The notes below the pieces were generated by a model that saw only the letters and a program-made list of their open reading frames with translations, was not told where the DNA came from and did not search any database. A DNA stretch of 64,000 bases from Glandiceps talaboti (lineage: Eukaryota; Hemichordata; Enteropneusta; Spengelidae). The stretch lies in NCBI RefSeq assembly GCF_964340395.1, contig NC_135555.1, positions 24,171,725-24,235,724 of the forward strand, read 5' to 3'. This document shows positions 1-13,307 of the stretch, piece after piece. A program made the translations under genes and the position numbers. Numbering within the stretch: the stretch's first letter is position 1; every line of letters begins with the position of its first letter.

Positions 1-654
1 ATGTCCAACTACTAATTAAAAGAGTTTTAAGAGTAAAATTGAACATGAAACTAATGATCGGACATAACATTGCCACTTTATCTGAAGGGCTGTTATACTC
101 TTTTGACAACAAGAATACCCATTGAAAGTCTTTATTCACACATTGCCTTGCATATGAAGGAGTCCATGTATACTGTCTATTCACACTTTGTCTCTCCAAA
201 TAGTACAGTATTTATCATTATTGTAATAAATGGTCATCTACATTGTTCTTTTCACACGAATTTCTATACTTTCTTTGTCTTTTTATGGAAATCAATTTGC
301 ATGTATGGGCAGAAAACTTAGGTGTCAATGTCAATGATTACACAGATACCAAGAATTGAAAAGAATTTTTTTTTTAAAAACTAGTATGGTAACTCATTGA
401 TGTCAGTAACTAAAACACAACCAAATGAGAATAGCGTAACACTAACAGGACATCACAACAGGACTTTGGAGCTAGCTAGCATTTGGTTTGTCTTGCATCA
501 TTGCACCATACATAGTGTTACCATGGAAATGCAATGTAAGCGTAAAACGAAGACAAATTGGAAACAATACATCTAGGCTTAATAAATGAGCATATCATAA
601 TGTGTTTACCAAAAAAATGTATATCTGAAGATGATGTTCATGGTAATAATCAGA
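1..654. other. Unassigned sequence before the composite repeat
   Basis: AT-rich sequence with only short open frames (83 codons or fewer) and no recognisable protein, RNA gene or splice-flanked exon. I see nothing here that supports a gene. It is the single-copy left flank of the composite duplication that follows. Confidence 0.5.
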
Positions 655-1384
655 GTTGTCATTTTTTGTATTTGATATAACATGATTAGAATTATTATTC
701 ACAATCCACATATTCAGATAATGACATGTTGGAACTCTACAAAAAGACTGTAAACTTTGTATGCAGGCAATGATGTCAGTACTATTCAGTGTGAAAATGG
801 TCATAGGCTAACTTGAGATTCCAACAAACATCCCTCCAGACATCTGTGGAGGAATCCTGCAAGCTGGCACATTTTGACAAACATCCCTCCAGACCTCTGT
901 GCCCAAACAACTAAATGTATCATGGCATACTGCACCAGCTTTGACAGCTACTATCAAAAGTGGGTGCACTTATTCAAAAGGGGAACATTGTACATGGTGG
1001 GTTTTTTTAAACCGAAATAGTACTTTGTGGTTTTTGTATTTGTATTTGTTTTGTGACAAAATATTTTTATTTTTTACTGAAATAGCACTTTATAAAATTT
1101 GTTAATTTGTGTTTTGTTCTGAATTGGTATTTCATGGTGTTCTGCTGGGTTTTTTTTTTTTGTACAACACTGAAGTGGTAATTTTAGGGGGGTTTTTTGT
1201 ACAATACTGACGTGGTAATTTTTTGGTTTTGAAAGACAATTGATGTTTTTTGATGCCATACATGTACTAGTATGTCATTATGAGTAATAAAACATGTACA
1301 ATCATGTCTGACAACTTTTAGATAAACCATACATCACAAAGAAATATAGTGATGAAAGCTTTTACAGTATCAAACTATCAATAA
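655..1384. repeat. Duplicated unique segment, copy 1
   Basis: This ~730-bp stretch recurs almost unchanged at about 2917-3737. The shared text runs from a TTTTTTGTATTTGATATAAC start, through the doubled phrase CAAACATCCCTCCAGAC, to GATGAAAGCTTTTACA at the end. Near 1160-1230 it contains two units of a short repeat (TGTACAACACTGAAGTGGTA, then T/G-rich). Copy 2 carries about four of these units, so that array expanded or shrank after the duplication. No coding potential is visible. Each copy is followed directly by the same 40/48-bp minisatellite, so the duplicated unit was the segment plus its repeat. Confidence 0.85.
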
Positions 1385-2916
1385 CCACTATTTGTCCTAT
1401 AGTTGTTTTGTGGAGTCTGTTACCATGGTATACCACTATTTGTCCTATAGTTGTTTTGTGGAGTCTGTTACCATGGTATACCACTATTTGTCCTATAGTT
1501 GTTTTGTGGAGTCCGTTACCATGGTATACCACTATTTGTCCTATAGTGGTTTTGTGGAGTCTGTTACCATGGTATACCACTATTTGTCTTATAGTGGAGT
1601 CCGTTACCATGGTATACCACTATTTGTCCTATAGTGGAGTCCGTTACCATGGTATACCACTATTTGTCCTATAGTGGAGTCCGTTACCATGGTATACCAC
1701 TATTTGTCCTATAGTGGTTTTGTGGAGTCCGTTACCATGGTATACCACTATTTGTCCTATAGTTGTTTTGTGGAGTCCGTTACCATGGTATACCACTATT
1801 TGTCCTATAGTGGTTTTGTGGAGTCTGTTACCATGGTATACCACTATTTGTCCTATAGTGGAGTCCGTTACCATGGTATACCACTATTTGTCCTATAGTG
1901 GAGTCCGTTACCATGGTATACCACTATTTGTCCTATAGTGGTTTTGTGGAGTCCGTTACCATGGTATACCACTATTTGTCCTATAGTTGTTTTGTGGAGT
2001 CCGTTACCATGGTATACCACTATTTGTCCTATAGTGGTTTTGTGGAGTCTGTTACCATGGTATACCACTATTTGTCCTATAGTTGTTTTGTGGAGTCTGT
2101 TACCATGGTATACCACTATTTGTCCTATAGTGGAGTCCGTTACCATGGTATACCACTATTTGTCCTATAGTGGAGTCCGTTACCATGGTATACCACTATT
2201 TGTCCTATAGTGGTTTTGTGGAGTCTGTTACCATGGTATACCACTATTTGTCCTATAGTGGAGTCCGTTACCATGGTATACCACTATTTGTCCTATAGTG
2301 GAGTCCGTTACCATGGTATACCACTATTTGTCCTATAGTGGTTTTGTGGAGTCTGTTACCATGGTATACCACTATTTGCCCTATAATGGAGTCTGTTACC
2401 ATGGTATACCACTATTTGTCCTATAGTGGAGTCCGTTACCATGGTATACCACTATTTGTCCTATAGTGGAGTCCGTTACCATGGTATACCACTATTTGTC
2501 CTATAGTGGAGTCTGTTACCATGGTATACCACTATTTGTCCTATAGTGGAGTCCGTTACCATGGTATACCACTATTTGTCCTATAGTGGAGTCCGTTACC
2601 ATGGTATACCACTATTTGTCCTATAGTGGTTTTGTGGAGTCCGTTACCACGGTATACCACTATTTGTCCTATAGTGGAGTCCGTTACCATGGTATACCAC
2701 TATTTGTCCTATAGTGGAGTCCGTTACCATGGTATACCACTATTTGTCCTATAGTGGTTTTATGGAGTCCGTTACCATGGTATACCACTATTTGTCCTAT
2801 AGTGGAGTCCGTTACCATGGTATACCACTATTTGTCCTATAGTTGTTTTGTAGAGTCTGTTACCATGGTATACCACTATTTGTCCTATAGTGGTTTTGTG
2901 GAGTCTGTTACCATGG
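1385..2916. repeat. 40/48-bp hairpin-rich minisatellite, block 1
   Basis: Tandem array of about 35 units in two lengths. The 40-bp unit is CCACTATTTGTCCTATAGTG followed by GAGTCCGTTACCATGGTATA. The 48-bp unit has an extra GTTTTGTG before GAGTC. Short and long units alternate in repeated blocks, which suggests higher-order copying. Nearly the whole unit is self-complementary: CCACTAT pairs with ATAGTGG around a 7-nt loop, TACCATGGTA is a perfect palindrome, and GGTATACC is another. The long open frames on both strands are translated repeat and show no sign of being genes. Confidence 0.95.
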
Positions 2917-3737
2917 TTGTTATTTTTTGTATTTGATATAACATGATTAGAATTATTATTCACAATCCACATATTCAGATAATGACATGTTGGAACTCTA
3001 CAAAAAGACTGTAAACTTTGTATGCAGGCAATGATGTCAGTACTATTCAGTGTGAAAATGGTCATAGGCTAACTTGAGATTCCAACAAACATCCCTCCAG
3101 ACATCTGTGGAGGAATCCTGCATGCTGGCAGATTTTGACAAACATCCCTCCAGACCTCTGTGCCCAAACAACTAAATGTATCATGGCATACTGCACCAGC
3201 TTTGACAGCTACTATCAAAAGTGGGTGCACTTATTCAAAAGGGGAACATTGTACATGGTGGGGTTTTTTTAACCGAAATAGTACTTTGTGGTTTTTGTAA
3301 ATTTTGTATTTGTTTTGTGACGAAATATTTTTATTTTTTACTGAAATAGCACTTTACAAAATTTGTTAATTTGTGTTTTGTTCTGAATTGGTATTTCATG
3401 GTGTTCTGCTGGTTTGGTTTTTGGGGTTTTTTTGTACAACACTGAAGTGGTAATTTTAGGGGGGTATTTTGTACAACACTGAAGTGGTAATTTTAGGGGG
3501 GGGGGGGTTTGTACAACACTGAAGTGGTAATTTTAGGGGGTTTTTGTATAATTTGATGTGGTAATTTTTTGGTTTTGAAAGACAATTGATGTTTTTTGAT
3601 GCCATACATGTACTAGTATGTCATTATGAGTAATAAAACATGTACAATCATGTCTGACAACTTTTAGATAAACCATACATCACAAAGAAATATAGTGATG
3701 AAAGCTTTTACATTATCAAACTACAAATGTATCAATA
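2917..3737. repeat. Duplicated unique segment, copy 2
   Basis: Second copy of the 655-1384 segment with scattered substitutions. It has an expanded run of the TGTACAACACTGAAGTGGTA-type unit and a G-run near 3490-3510. It sits between the two minisatellite blocks, which shows that the duplication was in tandem. Confidence 0.85.
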
Positions 3738-4475
3738 ACCACTATTTGCTGTATAGTTGTTTTGTGGAGTCCGTTACCATGGTATACCACTATTTGTCGT
3801 ATAGTGGAGTCCGTTACCATGGTATACCACTATTTGTCCTATAGTGGAGTCTGTTACCATGGTATACCACTATTTGTCCTATAGTGGTTTTGTGGAGTCC
3901 GTTACCATGGTATACCACTATTTGTCCTATAGTGGAGTCCGTTACCATGGTATACCACTATTTGTCCTATAGTGGAGTCCGTTACCATGGTATACCACTA
4001 TTTGTCCTATAGTGGTTTTGTGGAGTCTGTTACCATGGTATACCACTATTTGTCCTATAGTGGAGTCTGTTACCATGGTATACCACTATTTGTCCTATAG
4101 TGGAGTCTGTTACCATGGTATACCACTATTTGTCCTATAGTGGAGTCCGTTACCATGGTATACCACTATTTGTCCTATAGTGGTTTTGTGGAGTCTGTTA
4201 CCATGGTATACCACTATTTGTCCTATAGTGGAGTCCGTTACCATGGTATACCACTATTTGTCCTATAGTGGACTCCGTTACCATGGTATACCACTATTTG
4301 TCCTATAGTGGAGTCCGTTACCATGGTATACCACTATTTGTCCTATAGTGGTTTTGTGGAGTCTGTTACCATGGTATACCACTATTTGTCCTATAGTGGA
4401 GTCTGTTACCATGGTATACCATTATTTGTCCTATAGTGGAGTCCGTTACCATGGTAGACCACTATTTGTCCTGGA
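3738..4475. repeat. 40/48-bp hairpin-rich minisatellite, block 2
   Basis: About 17 more units of the same 40/48-bp repeat as block 1, including one GGACTCC variant at about 4270. The array ends abruptly at CACTATTTGTCCTGGAAGC (about 4475), after which the sequence is single-copy. Confidence 0.95.
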
Positions 4476-6986
4476 AGCTCAACAGTTTTATTTTAATTTA
4501 CATGGGGGAGGGGGAAGGGGTTCAGACTGTAATATACATGTACCTATGCATAACATCAGTGAACGATGTTTTTTAAGAACCTATCAACTTTCAATGATAA
4601 CTTTCTGGGAATATGTAAAATAGTCAAATGAAAAACACAGGGTACTCTATGTAAGCACTTTATTTATTTAAAGTTTCATAGCATCTTGATTATAAAATCC
4701 ACCCTAAAGACCAAGTAACACAAAGTCAATTAGGTGAGGAAAACTATTAGACACAACACAGAAATCACATTAACAGAACTGACAGAGAGACAGTAGTTTG
4801 TGGTCACACTGCACAGACCATACTATAACTGGGTACAAGGCAACTGTTGTAAGCTGATAGTGGTACAGACCAGTCATACACTAAACAAACTTTCTGCTAC
4901 ATTACATTATATGTCACTCATCCAACTAATTGGGCAATTTATACTTTTGAGGAGTTACTACATTGTACTTGTACCTAAGAAGTTCACTTCAATGCCCTGT
5001 TTAAAAGTTTCCACCAGTGGTCCATTTAAAAGTTCCCACCAGTGGCCCATTTAAAAGTTCCTTGCCAAGAAGAACAATGTCAGGATGCCCTTATAACGAC
5101 CTTAGCAGGTCAACAGTCTTAATAGCCATATGAGGATTATAATTTGAGTAGTAGTCTGGCAGAGCTATCGGGGGAAAAGTTGGTCTTGGACAACAGATTA
5201 ATCCTATCTAATCTAAAAGGCCCTACTACCAAGATAGCAAGAAAACCTGGGATTCAGACATTGGGCTTTAAGTTCTTGCATAGGATTAGTCTTTTGTTCA
5301 GGACCAACCTTTGCTAATCTGTTCTGTTAAACAACTGTTTTACTCACTCAAATTTGAAATCTAATCATCCGACATGGGCCTTTAACTTTGGATGGAAAAA
5401 GTGTTTTTCAGGATAATTCCATTACATGTATGAATTACATTTATTAGATCATAGATGTATGGGATGTAGTGTTTTTTTTTACTATGGTTTGGAAATCTGG
5501 CAATATTTCTATAGATTTCCTTTATAACATACATGTATTTATAATTTTGGTGGGAACCTAACGGTAAAACAGCTTAGGAACTCATGTTCATTTTTACCTA
5601 CATATACCTTACTACTAGTGTCTCCACTAACCCAATTTGACACGCTACTGATGCACACAACTTCTAGTGATGCACCAATATATTTGGTGTTCTCCTATCT
5701 CTTACTATGTGGTGACTTCACAAGAAATGCCAGTTTTTATCATTTTGACTCGCAACAAAATTTGGCTATCATTAAGAGGGCACACTGCTTACTACATTTG
5801 TAACTACAATCGGTTACACAACGTATATAGTAGATACCTGTACACAGAAACATGATGGTACTGCAGTTTTAGGAGAGACATGAGAACTGAGAACTATTGG
5901 TCTATCCAATGTACACTCTATGCATTATCTCATATAATGCCAATCACTAGTTACATGTAATACTTTTTGATAAAAACAGTCTGTTTCATCTTTATTCTGA
6001 CAGGCCTGGAAGTCAATGATGTTGATGACTACGACAGTTGATTCTAAGACAAACTACCAAAGGTCACAACATTCACGACCTACATGTATATTTCTAGTGA
6101 TGGTTTCGGCATACAAATAGTCCTGACACAGATGGCAGTGTATAGTTCTTACTGATCTGGGTTTATAGCTCTACAGACTTTCCCTTTCAATCCATACAAT
6201 GCAAACATGGCTAATTGACTTCATATGCAGCTGAACGATTTCTATGACGTAGTTTTTTCCACTCCAATATCCCAAACACGAGCAGAGTGGGAATCGTCAA
6301 TCCCTGCCAAGAATTGCAATGTTCTTCCTCTGTTCATCTTGCGTCATTTCTTGCTCTCAAGCTTTCTCCAGCACCTGGCTTTCATAACAAGGTTACGACC
6401 TCGGCATAGCTGGGAATAATCATTAATATAACTTTTCCCTCCTGACTGGCACCCCCCTCTAGGGACATTGAAAGCCAGATAGAAAACCTGGAAATATGCC
6501 AACTTTTAATAACTTCTGGTGACTATTGATACATGTGTGTGTGTGTGGGGGAAAGTTGACAAATAATAATGAAATATTCTGTACAAGTTACAACACTCTT
6601 TTTACAAAAAGGTCTTCAACACATGACAAAGACACAAATCTGGTAAAATTTACAAACTTTCTAAACTTTCCATATGATACTGAACCCTCTTTCTCGTCAT
6701 ACTAATCTTAGAGAACCAGTTTGAATTTGGATTAAAATTTTGGTGAAAAAAAACAGTTTTCTGACAAAAATATGACAAATAGATGTAGTTGGTCCAGAAA
6801 CAAAAGAAAGATTGTATTCTGTTGCAATCAATGCACTTATTTTCTATTTTTCAACCCATTACAAATGGCTTGATTCAGGCACTGTGACAAATAATGTCAG
6901 ATATATATGTATGGCAGGTCACAGCAAAGTAGAAAACTTAGTACAACCCATTGTCTTTGTTTGCTTCCAATGATTGCATTCACAAC
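4476..6986. other. No gene recognised; possible minus-strand 3' end
   Basis: No convincing exon. A TTTATTTATTTAAAG run near 4661 reads AATAAA on the minus strand and could be a polyadenylation signal for a leftward transcript. At about 5165-5350 there is an interrupted inverted repeat around TTGGTC(T/C)TG-type motifs (TTGGTCTTGGACAACAGATT, then CAGGACCAACC). Related text occurs near 19905-20040, so it is probably a dispersed repeat. A short GT run lies at about 6535. Confidence 0.35.
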
Positions 6987-7432
6987 ACTTCTAGCCAATC
7001 AGAAATCATAACTATTATCTTGCAATCTGTAGACACTTTTAGCCAATCAGAAATCACAACTATTATCTTGCAATCTATAGACACTTCTAGCCAATCAGAA
7101 ATCACAACTGTCATCTTGCAATCTGTAGACACTTCTAGCCAATCAGAAATCACAACTATTATCTTGCAATCTGTAGATACTTCTAGCCAATCAGAAATCA
7201 CAACTGTTATCTTGCAATCTGTAGACACTTCTAGCCAATCAGAAATCACAACTGTTATCTTGCAATCTGTAGACACTTCTAGCCAATCAGAAATCACAAC
7301 TGTTATCTTGCAATCTGTAGACACTTCTAGCCAATCAGAAATCACAACTGTTATCTTGCAATCTGTAGACACTTCTAGCCAATCAGAAATCACAACTGTT
7401 ATCTTGCAATCTGTAGACATTCATCATGGTAA
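6987..7432. repeat. 48-bp minisatellite with a CCAAT box in every unit
   Basis: Nine tandem 48-bp units. Each begins TTCTAGCCAATCAGAAATCA and continues CAACTGTTATCTTGCAATCT. Because 48 is divisible by three, both strands stay open (173 codons on plus, 146 on minus); I do not regard either as a gene. Every unit carries AGCCAATCAG, which matches the NF-Y CCAAT-box consensus, spaced regularly at 48 bp. Confidence 0.95.
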
Positions 7433-10400
7433 TATTGACAGAGAAAACACCACAAACAATCAGCATGTGTGAATTCATGATAATTTGTAAAGATACAAAT
7501 CTGTCAGTAATATATGCATGACTTGTATATATTAATCCTGAGAGTATAAAACAAACCATTGCAACACACCTATGTCACTATGGCAACATAGACCCTAGAG
7601 AGAGTGAACGTATCACAATTCAACCAGTTTATTCCCATGGATCTAAAGTCAACTGAGGTCAACAAGGTTTGGAAACAGGTATACATAAAATGTCTTACAA
7701 TATCTTATCTTGCTATTAATTTCCTTTACATGTACATGCAAGCAACACAAACAAAATATTTCTGGAATTTTGCTGAACTACTTGGAAACAATGTTTATGC
7801 ATATCAGGTGTTTTTTTCCTCCTCAAACTAATTCATTGCACTTCATGTATGTGTGTTCAATCACTCAGAAGATTCTAACTATATAGATGCAATTAGGCAC
7901 TGAAATTTGTTAAAAGTTATTGCTGTGCGAATACAATTTTAACCTCTGGTTTGAAGTCACCGATTTGATCAGCAGGGTAAAAACAACAACCAAATACATG
8001 GCCAGAGGGGTAAACAAAATTGAACAGCCATCTGGTATACATCACTTTAACGTCCTTCATGTGTAATGGAATGGGTACAACGTTTATGGCCATGAAATGT
8101 AATATAGTTTTCAAACTTGATTGATCTTGAACATGATGTTCTTTCTAGCAATCATTTCATTACTTAAGTTTTGGACCAAAATACACATTTTTAGACCCAC
8201 TTGCATACCATCACAGATTGGGTCATCTATCTTTTCCTGAATAACTCTTCATCTATACACATACAAATGTACATTGTATACAATTCTACAGGCACTTTAA
8301 TTCCAGGGGCAATCCAACAAAATTACATGACCATATATAATGTATTGCATCAGAGAACTGTGTCAAATTTTGATGTGATTTCCCATTGTTGTTACATTTG
8401 TACTGCTATGGTTCATGTAATCTCAACAATAGCAGCACATGATCTGTTTACAATGGGTTCAATCTCAACATTAGGAAAGCATTGATGTTATGGGTGACAT
8501 ACTTTGAACAAACAAAATGTATAAGAAAGAGAGACAAGTCTGATTGCATGTAAATTATTACCACTCATTCATTACCTCAATTGGCTCTCATCGGAAACAG
8601 GCCATTCCATTACATGGTCATTTCACCCATTAAATGAAAACTGGGTCGTTTTTTGCCCAATGCTAATTTACTGTTAAGTGAATAATTTAATTCAATTACT
8701 GTTATGTCCTCCTCCCCCACTCCCCCCCCCCCAACCCCCACCACTCCCACCACTCCACTCCAACCCAACCCTCAACATTTCAAATTGACATCTATTTTGC
8801 ATTTTCTACTAAATCATACATGAAGTATACACGGAACACCACAAGTTGACAAAAGCTGGAATTGTGCAAGACACGAGCAAGTAGCAGATAGTTGGACATT
8901 TGCATAAAGCCTTGCTAATATTAGACAAAAGTGTTGTACCAGACAATGTGTACACTGTTAATGACTAACTATCATCTGCATACAAGAGACATTGAGCATA
9001 AGGGGAAAGAAAATATAATTGAAGACTTAAGTACAATTGACATTAATGAATTCACTAGACATACATGTAACAAGAATAGAAATGCACTCTGACACTTAGA
9101 ATAACTATACATCCATTGGAAACAATCTTTTTAATCAAAATGCCATTTTTTTCCTCTTACTAAATGTCTTTAAGTCTTACAATGCTGTAGTTTAACGGAG
9201 AAGTCCATCCCAACATTTATACCTTTCAATCATCCAACGAGGCAACTTTATTCACTATGTATATGTACATGTGTATGTGACTTTTTCAAATGAAATCGAA
9301 CGTATTAAAGTTTTAGGATTTTGAAGGTGAGGTATTTAGAGCTGAATTGAAATCTGCTATTTCACCACAAAGGATCTTGGGAAAGTGTTGTCATACTCTG
9401 CTAGTTTCAAGGTGTTCAAACCTAAGTTTCCAAGTTGTTCAGTGTTTGAAAACATGCTGTTGTTCAAATACAGTGTACTATGGTCACTTTTGCAACAATT
9501 TGTGCAAATTTTTACCAGTACACACATTCGTTTACAAAATAAAATTGCATGGCCGACAGGGTAAATTTGTATTTGCTACCTGTCAGCCTTGACGGTTAGA
9601 ATAGTCGTTTCATAGTCATTCAGAAATCGGTACCAAGATAGTTACGCTCCTCCAGTCTAAATCTGAACAGTTCAGTTTGTGAATACTCCAGTTCAAACGT
9701 GTAGGATTGCAAACCAGGGTCATGACTGCATGCCATTGCTTGACAATGTCAAATTCAAGGTTAGAAGGGTATGACGTCATCAATTCTCAAAATGAACACA
9801 AGAGAACAGCTCACAATAGGCAATATACCGATATACATGTACATGAACTTGAAAAATTAGACATTAAAATTTAGTTCAAAGTTATACAGATGATAGTTAA
9901 ATACAATACGTGGTAGAAATCAATATACATCAACTTGTTCTTTGGGCGAAGAATGGGAAAGTGTTGATATGAATACATGAAAGTGTACATCGACTACTTC
10001 CAAATATGAACCCATCTGACGATATCTTACAAACGCTTCCTTAGTTTCACAATTCAAATTCAAAAGTACATCACAAAATGTTCACCTTGATTAATTCTCC
10101 CTACATTTAACAATTACTTACAAATTTCTACACTTAATTTTATGACCAATCTTTGATGAACTCTCCCAGATTTGAGGTTTTACGTATTTGTAAGAATTTT
10201 ACCAATTGACCACCAAATACATTTACTTCCACAGTGAAAGTATTTTGTGTAAGGAATTTGGCATAAATCTTTCCTAGATGAATCTGAAATTGGGTATCAT
10301 CATGTCTAGCAGTGGCAGGTATTTGAAACTGATTCTCTCTCATTTAGAATTAGTGACAATAACTTGTCTGTGGTCTGAAAGAACCCCAAACTTAGGAGGT

Positions 10401-11170
10401 CATGGGTCAACCCTGGCACAGAAAGAGGTTCTTTGTCAAACCCTGTATTAACGGAAGTTGTTACGATTCTCAGTGCACACATTTGACATTATTGATGCCA
10501 TGACAGCCATTCAGTACTGACTGGACGTTAGTACAATGTACCTACAACATCATACGATGCTGACATCCTGAAAAACAAAACCTTTGACACAGCTTTTTCA
10601 AAAGAAATGAAGAAATGCTCTTTACCTGAATGAAGAACTTCAGAAGGAATTACTCTCTTCTCCAAGAGTTATCACGTTTTCAAATAAGCAGTTTAAATAC
10701 CAACAGTGGATTACTGAAACAAGAAAACATGCAGAATGCATTAACCTACTTGCAGTTTACACGACACAGGTTTTCTCCTCAAACAGCCACTGGGTACTAG
10801 TCAATTACTGTTCTCCAATCAAATTACACCCACTGCTTGACTATTGTACACCATGCCATGATGCATTGTGGGTACATTGAAACTCAATCAATGTATACAG
10901 CACTGATGCCATTAAGATTGAAAGTCTTTGGAAGTACTGGTTTTTGAAGCTTTTCACTCATTGAAGGCAAACTGCTGAATATAGTCAACAAATGGCGCAG
11001 TCTATACATGGACTTTTTTATAATTATATTTCAACCCTGGAACTTATTGATCGACACCAGCTCTATGTTTACTTAATCTGTCTTCAATACAGACCAACAA
11101 CAACAAGTTACAAGCGTATTCAAATCTGTACAAAATAACCCTCACATCACTATATGATGTAGGTGTTCTT
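7433..11170. other. No gene recognised
   Basis: Single-copy AT-rich sequence with frequent ACATGTACATGTA palindromes and a C-rich run near 8705-8765. Open frames are short and resemble no family I know. A 67-codon minus frame at 10140-10343 is the most protein-like, but it has no recognisable motif. The stretch could be a long 3' untranslated region or introns of the minus-strand transcript suggested by the promoter near 31.6 kb. Confidence 0.3.
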
Positions 11171-11282
11171 GATGCATACTGATTGGTCACATGATCAAAC
11201 CATTGGCTGATTGGTCACATGCTCAAACTATCGGCTGATTGGTCAAGGATAATCATCAGACATCATAAATGATTGGTCCAAG
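11170..11282 (-). promoter_or_regulatory. Cluster of inverted CCAAT boxes
   Basis: Four close copies of TGATTGGTCA-type sequence (CTGATTGGTCACATG, GCTGATTGGTCACATG, GCTGATTGGTCAAGG, AATGATTGGTCC) plus an extra CATTGGC lie within about 110 bp. Each is a strong CCAAT box read on the minus strand. Together they look like an NF-Y platform, but they also form a degenerate tandem repeat, so function is only an inference. Confidence 0.4.
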
Positions 11283-12247
11283 TACACATTTTCTGCAGCT
11301 ATATTTTATGGTTTCCTGGAATATTTCATACCTAGACTGTAAAGTATGTATGTCGTCACACCTCCCCTTGGGAAAGGGATAGTAAGAGTGTACCCACAAT
11401 GACTAACCTTTCAGTCTCTCCACAACAATGTGAACATTCAGAATTTCAAATAAATTTTAAATTACTGGACTTTAATTTGATGGTGGGAAAATGCTTGCCA
11501 AAATAGAAATCTACTGCTATAGGAGTGAGCCATAGATAGACTTGCTTTCCAATTGTTTAAGAAAGCAACATGATTCCCTGCAGATCCAGAATGAATATTA
11601 TGAGGTTATTACCCGATATCACCTCTTCATTTGTAGTATCATCGTGAATGCTGTTTCAGCATTGTGATGTGAGTCGTTAGACGAGCGTCGCGTTGCCAAA
11701 ACAGCATGATAAGAAAGCCATAGCACATGTATCATGTTCAATGATATTTGCTCAAGCTAATAATATATAACCTCCTTGCATTCCCCATCCTCATCAATGA
11801 TCCTTGCTCAGTGGTTAATAATTTATAACCTCATTTGCATTCCCCCATCCCTATGACACCCAAGTTATTTTTTTTATGTACACAATGTGGAATACCTGAC
11901 CATACATGATTCTGGTGAAACAGAAATCCCGAACTAAAACTATCATTTTGCATACACCATGACAACCAAGTTATGTTTTTCCCGCAATACTGAAATCACA
12001 AACTGAAAATATCACACTGAATATAAATTATCAGACAAGTTTCCAAGGTCACAGTTGCTTAGCAACAGTTTAGAATCGAGGACCAACATACTTAACCTAG
12101 GTTTATCAGGATATTGATAATAGTAGATATAGATGTCGTTAGTGGTGATAGGAAGATGACACGAGGTGATACCATGACAGATCTGTGGGTTGTCAGTCAA
12201 TACTATAACACTAAAAGCATGTGAAACTGTGGTAATAGAGTGTACTT

Positions 12248-12430
12248 GGACAGGATACCCTATCTACACTCAAGGCAGACTTTCGCTATATGCCATTATG
12301 TATTCCTGGGACAGGATACCCTATCTAAACTCAAGGCAGACTTTCACTATATGCCATTATGTATTCCTGGGACAGGATACCCTATCTACACTCAAGGCAG
12401 ACTTTCACTATATGCCATTATGTATTCCTG
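12248..12430. repeat. 61-bp tandem triplication
   Basis: Three copies of a 61-bp unit starting GGACAGGATACCCTATCTA at 12248, 12309 and 12370. Overlapping plus-strand frames of 148 and 99 codons arise from it and are not supported as genes. Confidence 0.9.
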
Positions 12431-12770
12431 CTCTATGCATTACATACATGTATACTTGGTTGCAGAATACATCGTTTCATGCCATATTTATTATACTAGT
12501 ATATCATTCATATATCATACAATTATGGGATACACCTAGTCTTGGTTACCCAGACTCTCACCACTGGGTACTCAACTATGAGACCACCCAAGCGAGAGTC
12601 TGGCGAGACGTAATCCAAAATACCACTTGTGACTGAGTTTCCAAGTAACAAACCATAATGCACTGTGTCTGTATCTATATCTATCCGGCCACATTTATGT
12701 GTAGTCTAGTTGCTATACATAGCATTCAATTTTTTACAATCTCTCTCTCTCTCTCCACATAGAGTACAAT

Positions 12771-12807
12771 CATAGACAGTGGAGGGGGAGACCCTCCACA
12801 GTCTATG
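12771..12807. repeat. Short hairpin beside a CT microsatellite
   Basis: CATAGACAGTGGAGGG at 12771-12786 pairs with CCCTCCACAGTCTATG at 12792-12807. There is one mismatch and a 5-nt loop. A (CT)n run lies just upstream at about 12741-12756. Confidence 0.8.
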
Positions 12808-12940
12808 GTACAATGAACATGTAGAGTCTACCAAAAATCTTGCTAATCTTCTGCTGGGGAAAGTGTGAACAGCTTAAGTCACTACTAATCCATCACACAC
12901 TGACAGGTGGTTGTAATTCATTGGTTACTTTGTTCAGTTT

Positions 12941-13307
12941 ACTACAAAGTCAACCTCCAGTTTGAAAGTCTACAAAGTCAACCTCCAGTTTGAAAGTCTA
13001 CAAAGTCAACCTCCAGTTTGAAAGTCTACAAAGTCAACCTCCAGTTTGAAAGTCTACAAAGTCAACCTCCAGTTTGAAAGTCTACAAAGTCAACCTCCAG
13101 TTTGAAAGTCTACAAAGTCAACCTCCAGTTTGAAAGTCTACAAAGTCAACCTCCAGTTTGAAAGTCTACAAAGTCAACCTCCAGTTTGAAAGTCTACAAA
13201 GTCATCCTCCAGTTTGAAAGTCTACAAAGTCAACCTCCAGTTTGAAAGTCTACAAAGTCAACCTCCAGTTTGAAAGTCTACAAAGTCAACCTCCAGTTTG
13301 AAAGTAA
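12941..13307. repeat. 28-bp minisatellite
   Basis: About 13 near-identical copies of a 28-bp unit, CTACAAAGTCAACCTCCAGT plus TTGAAAGT. Divergence between units is very low, which indicates recent expansion or homogenisation. Confidence 0.95.

Noticed and set aside
1362-2936. Many repeat-protein frames on both strands (YHYLSYSG, IGQIVVYHGN types)
   Set aside because: Translations of the 40/48-bp array in several frames.
1385-4475. CRISPR-like array
   Set aside because: Monomers are contiguous with no unique spacers, and the DNA is clearly eukaryotic (spliced genes).
6951-7472. 173-codon plus frame and 146-codon minus frame with 16-residue repeats
   Set aside because: Both come from the same 48-bp minisatellite. 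Two overlapping repeat proteins on opposite strands with no homology are not credible.
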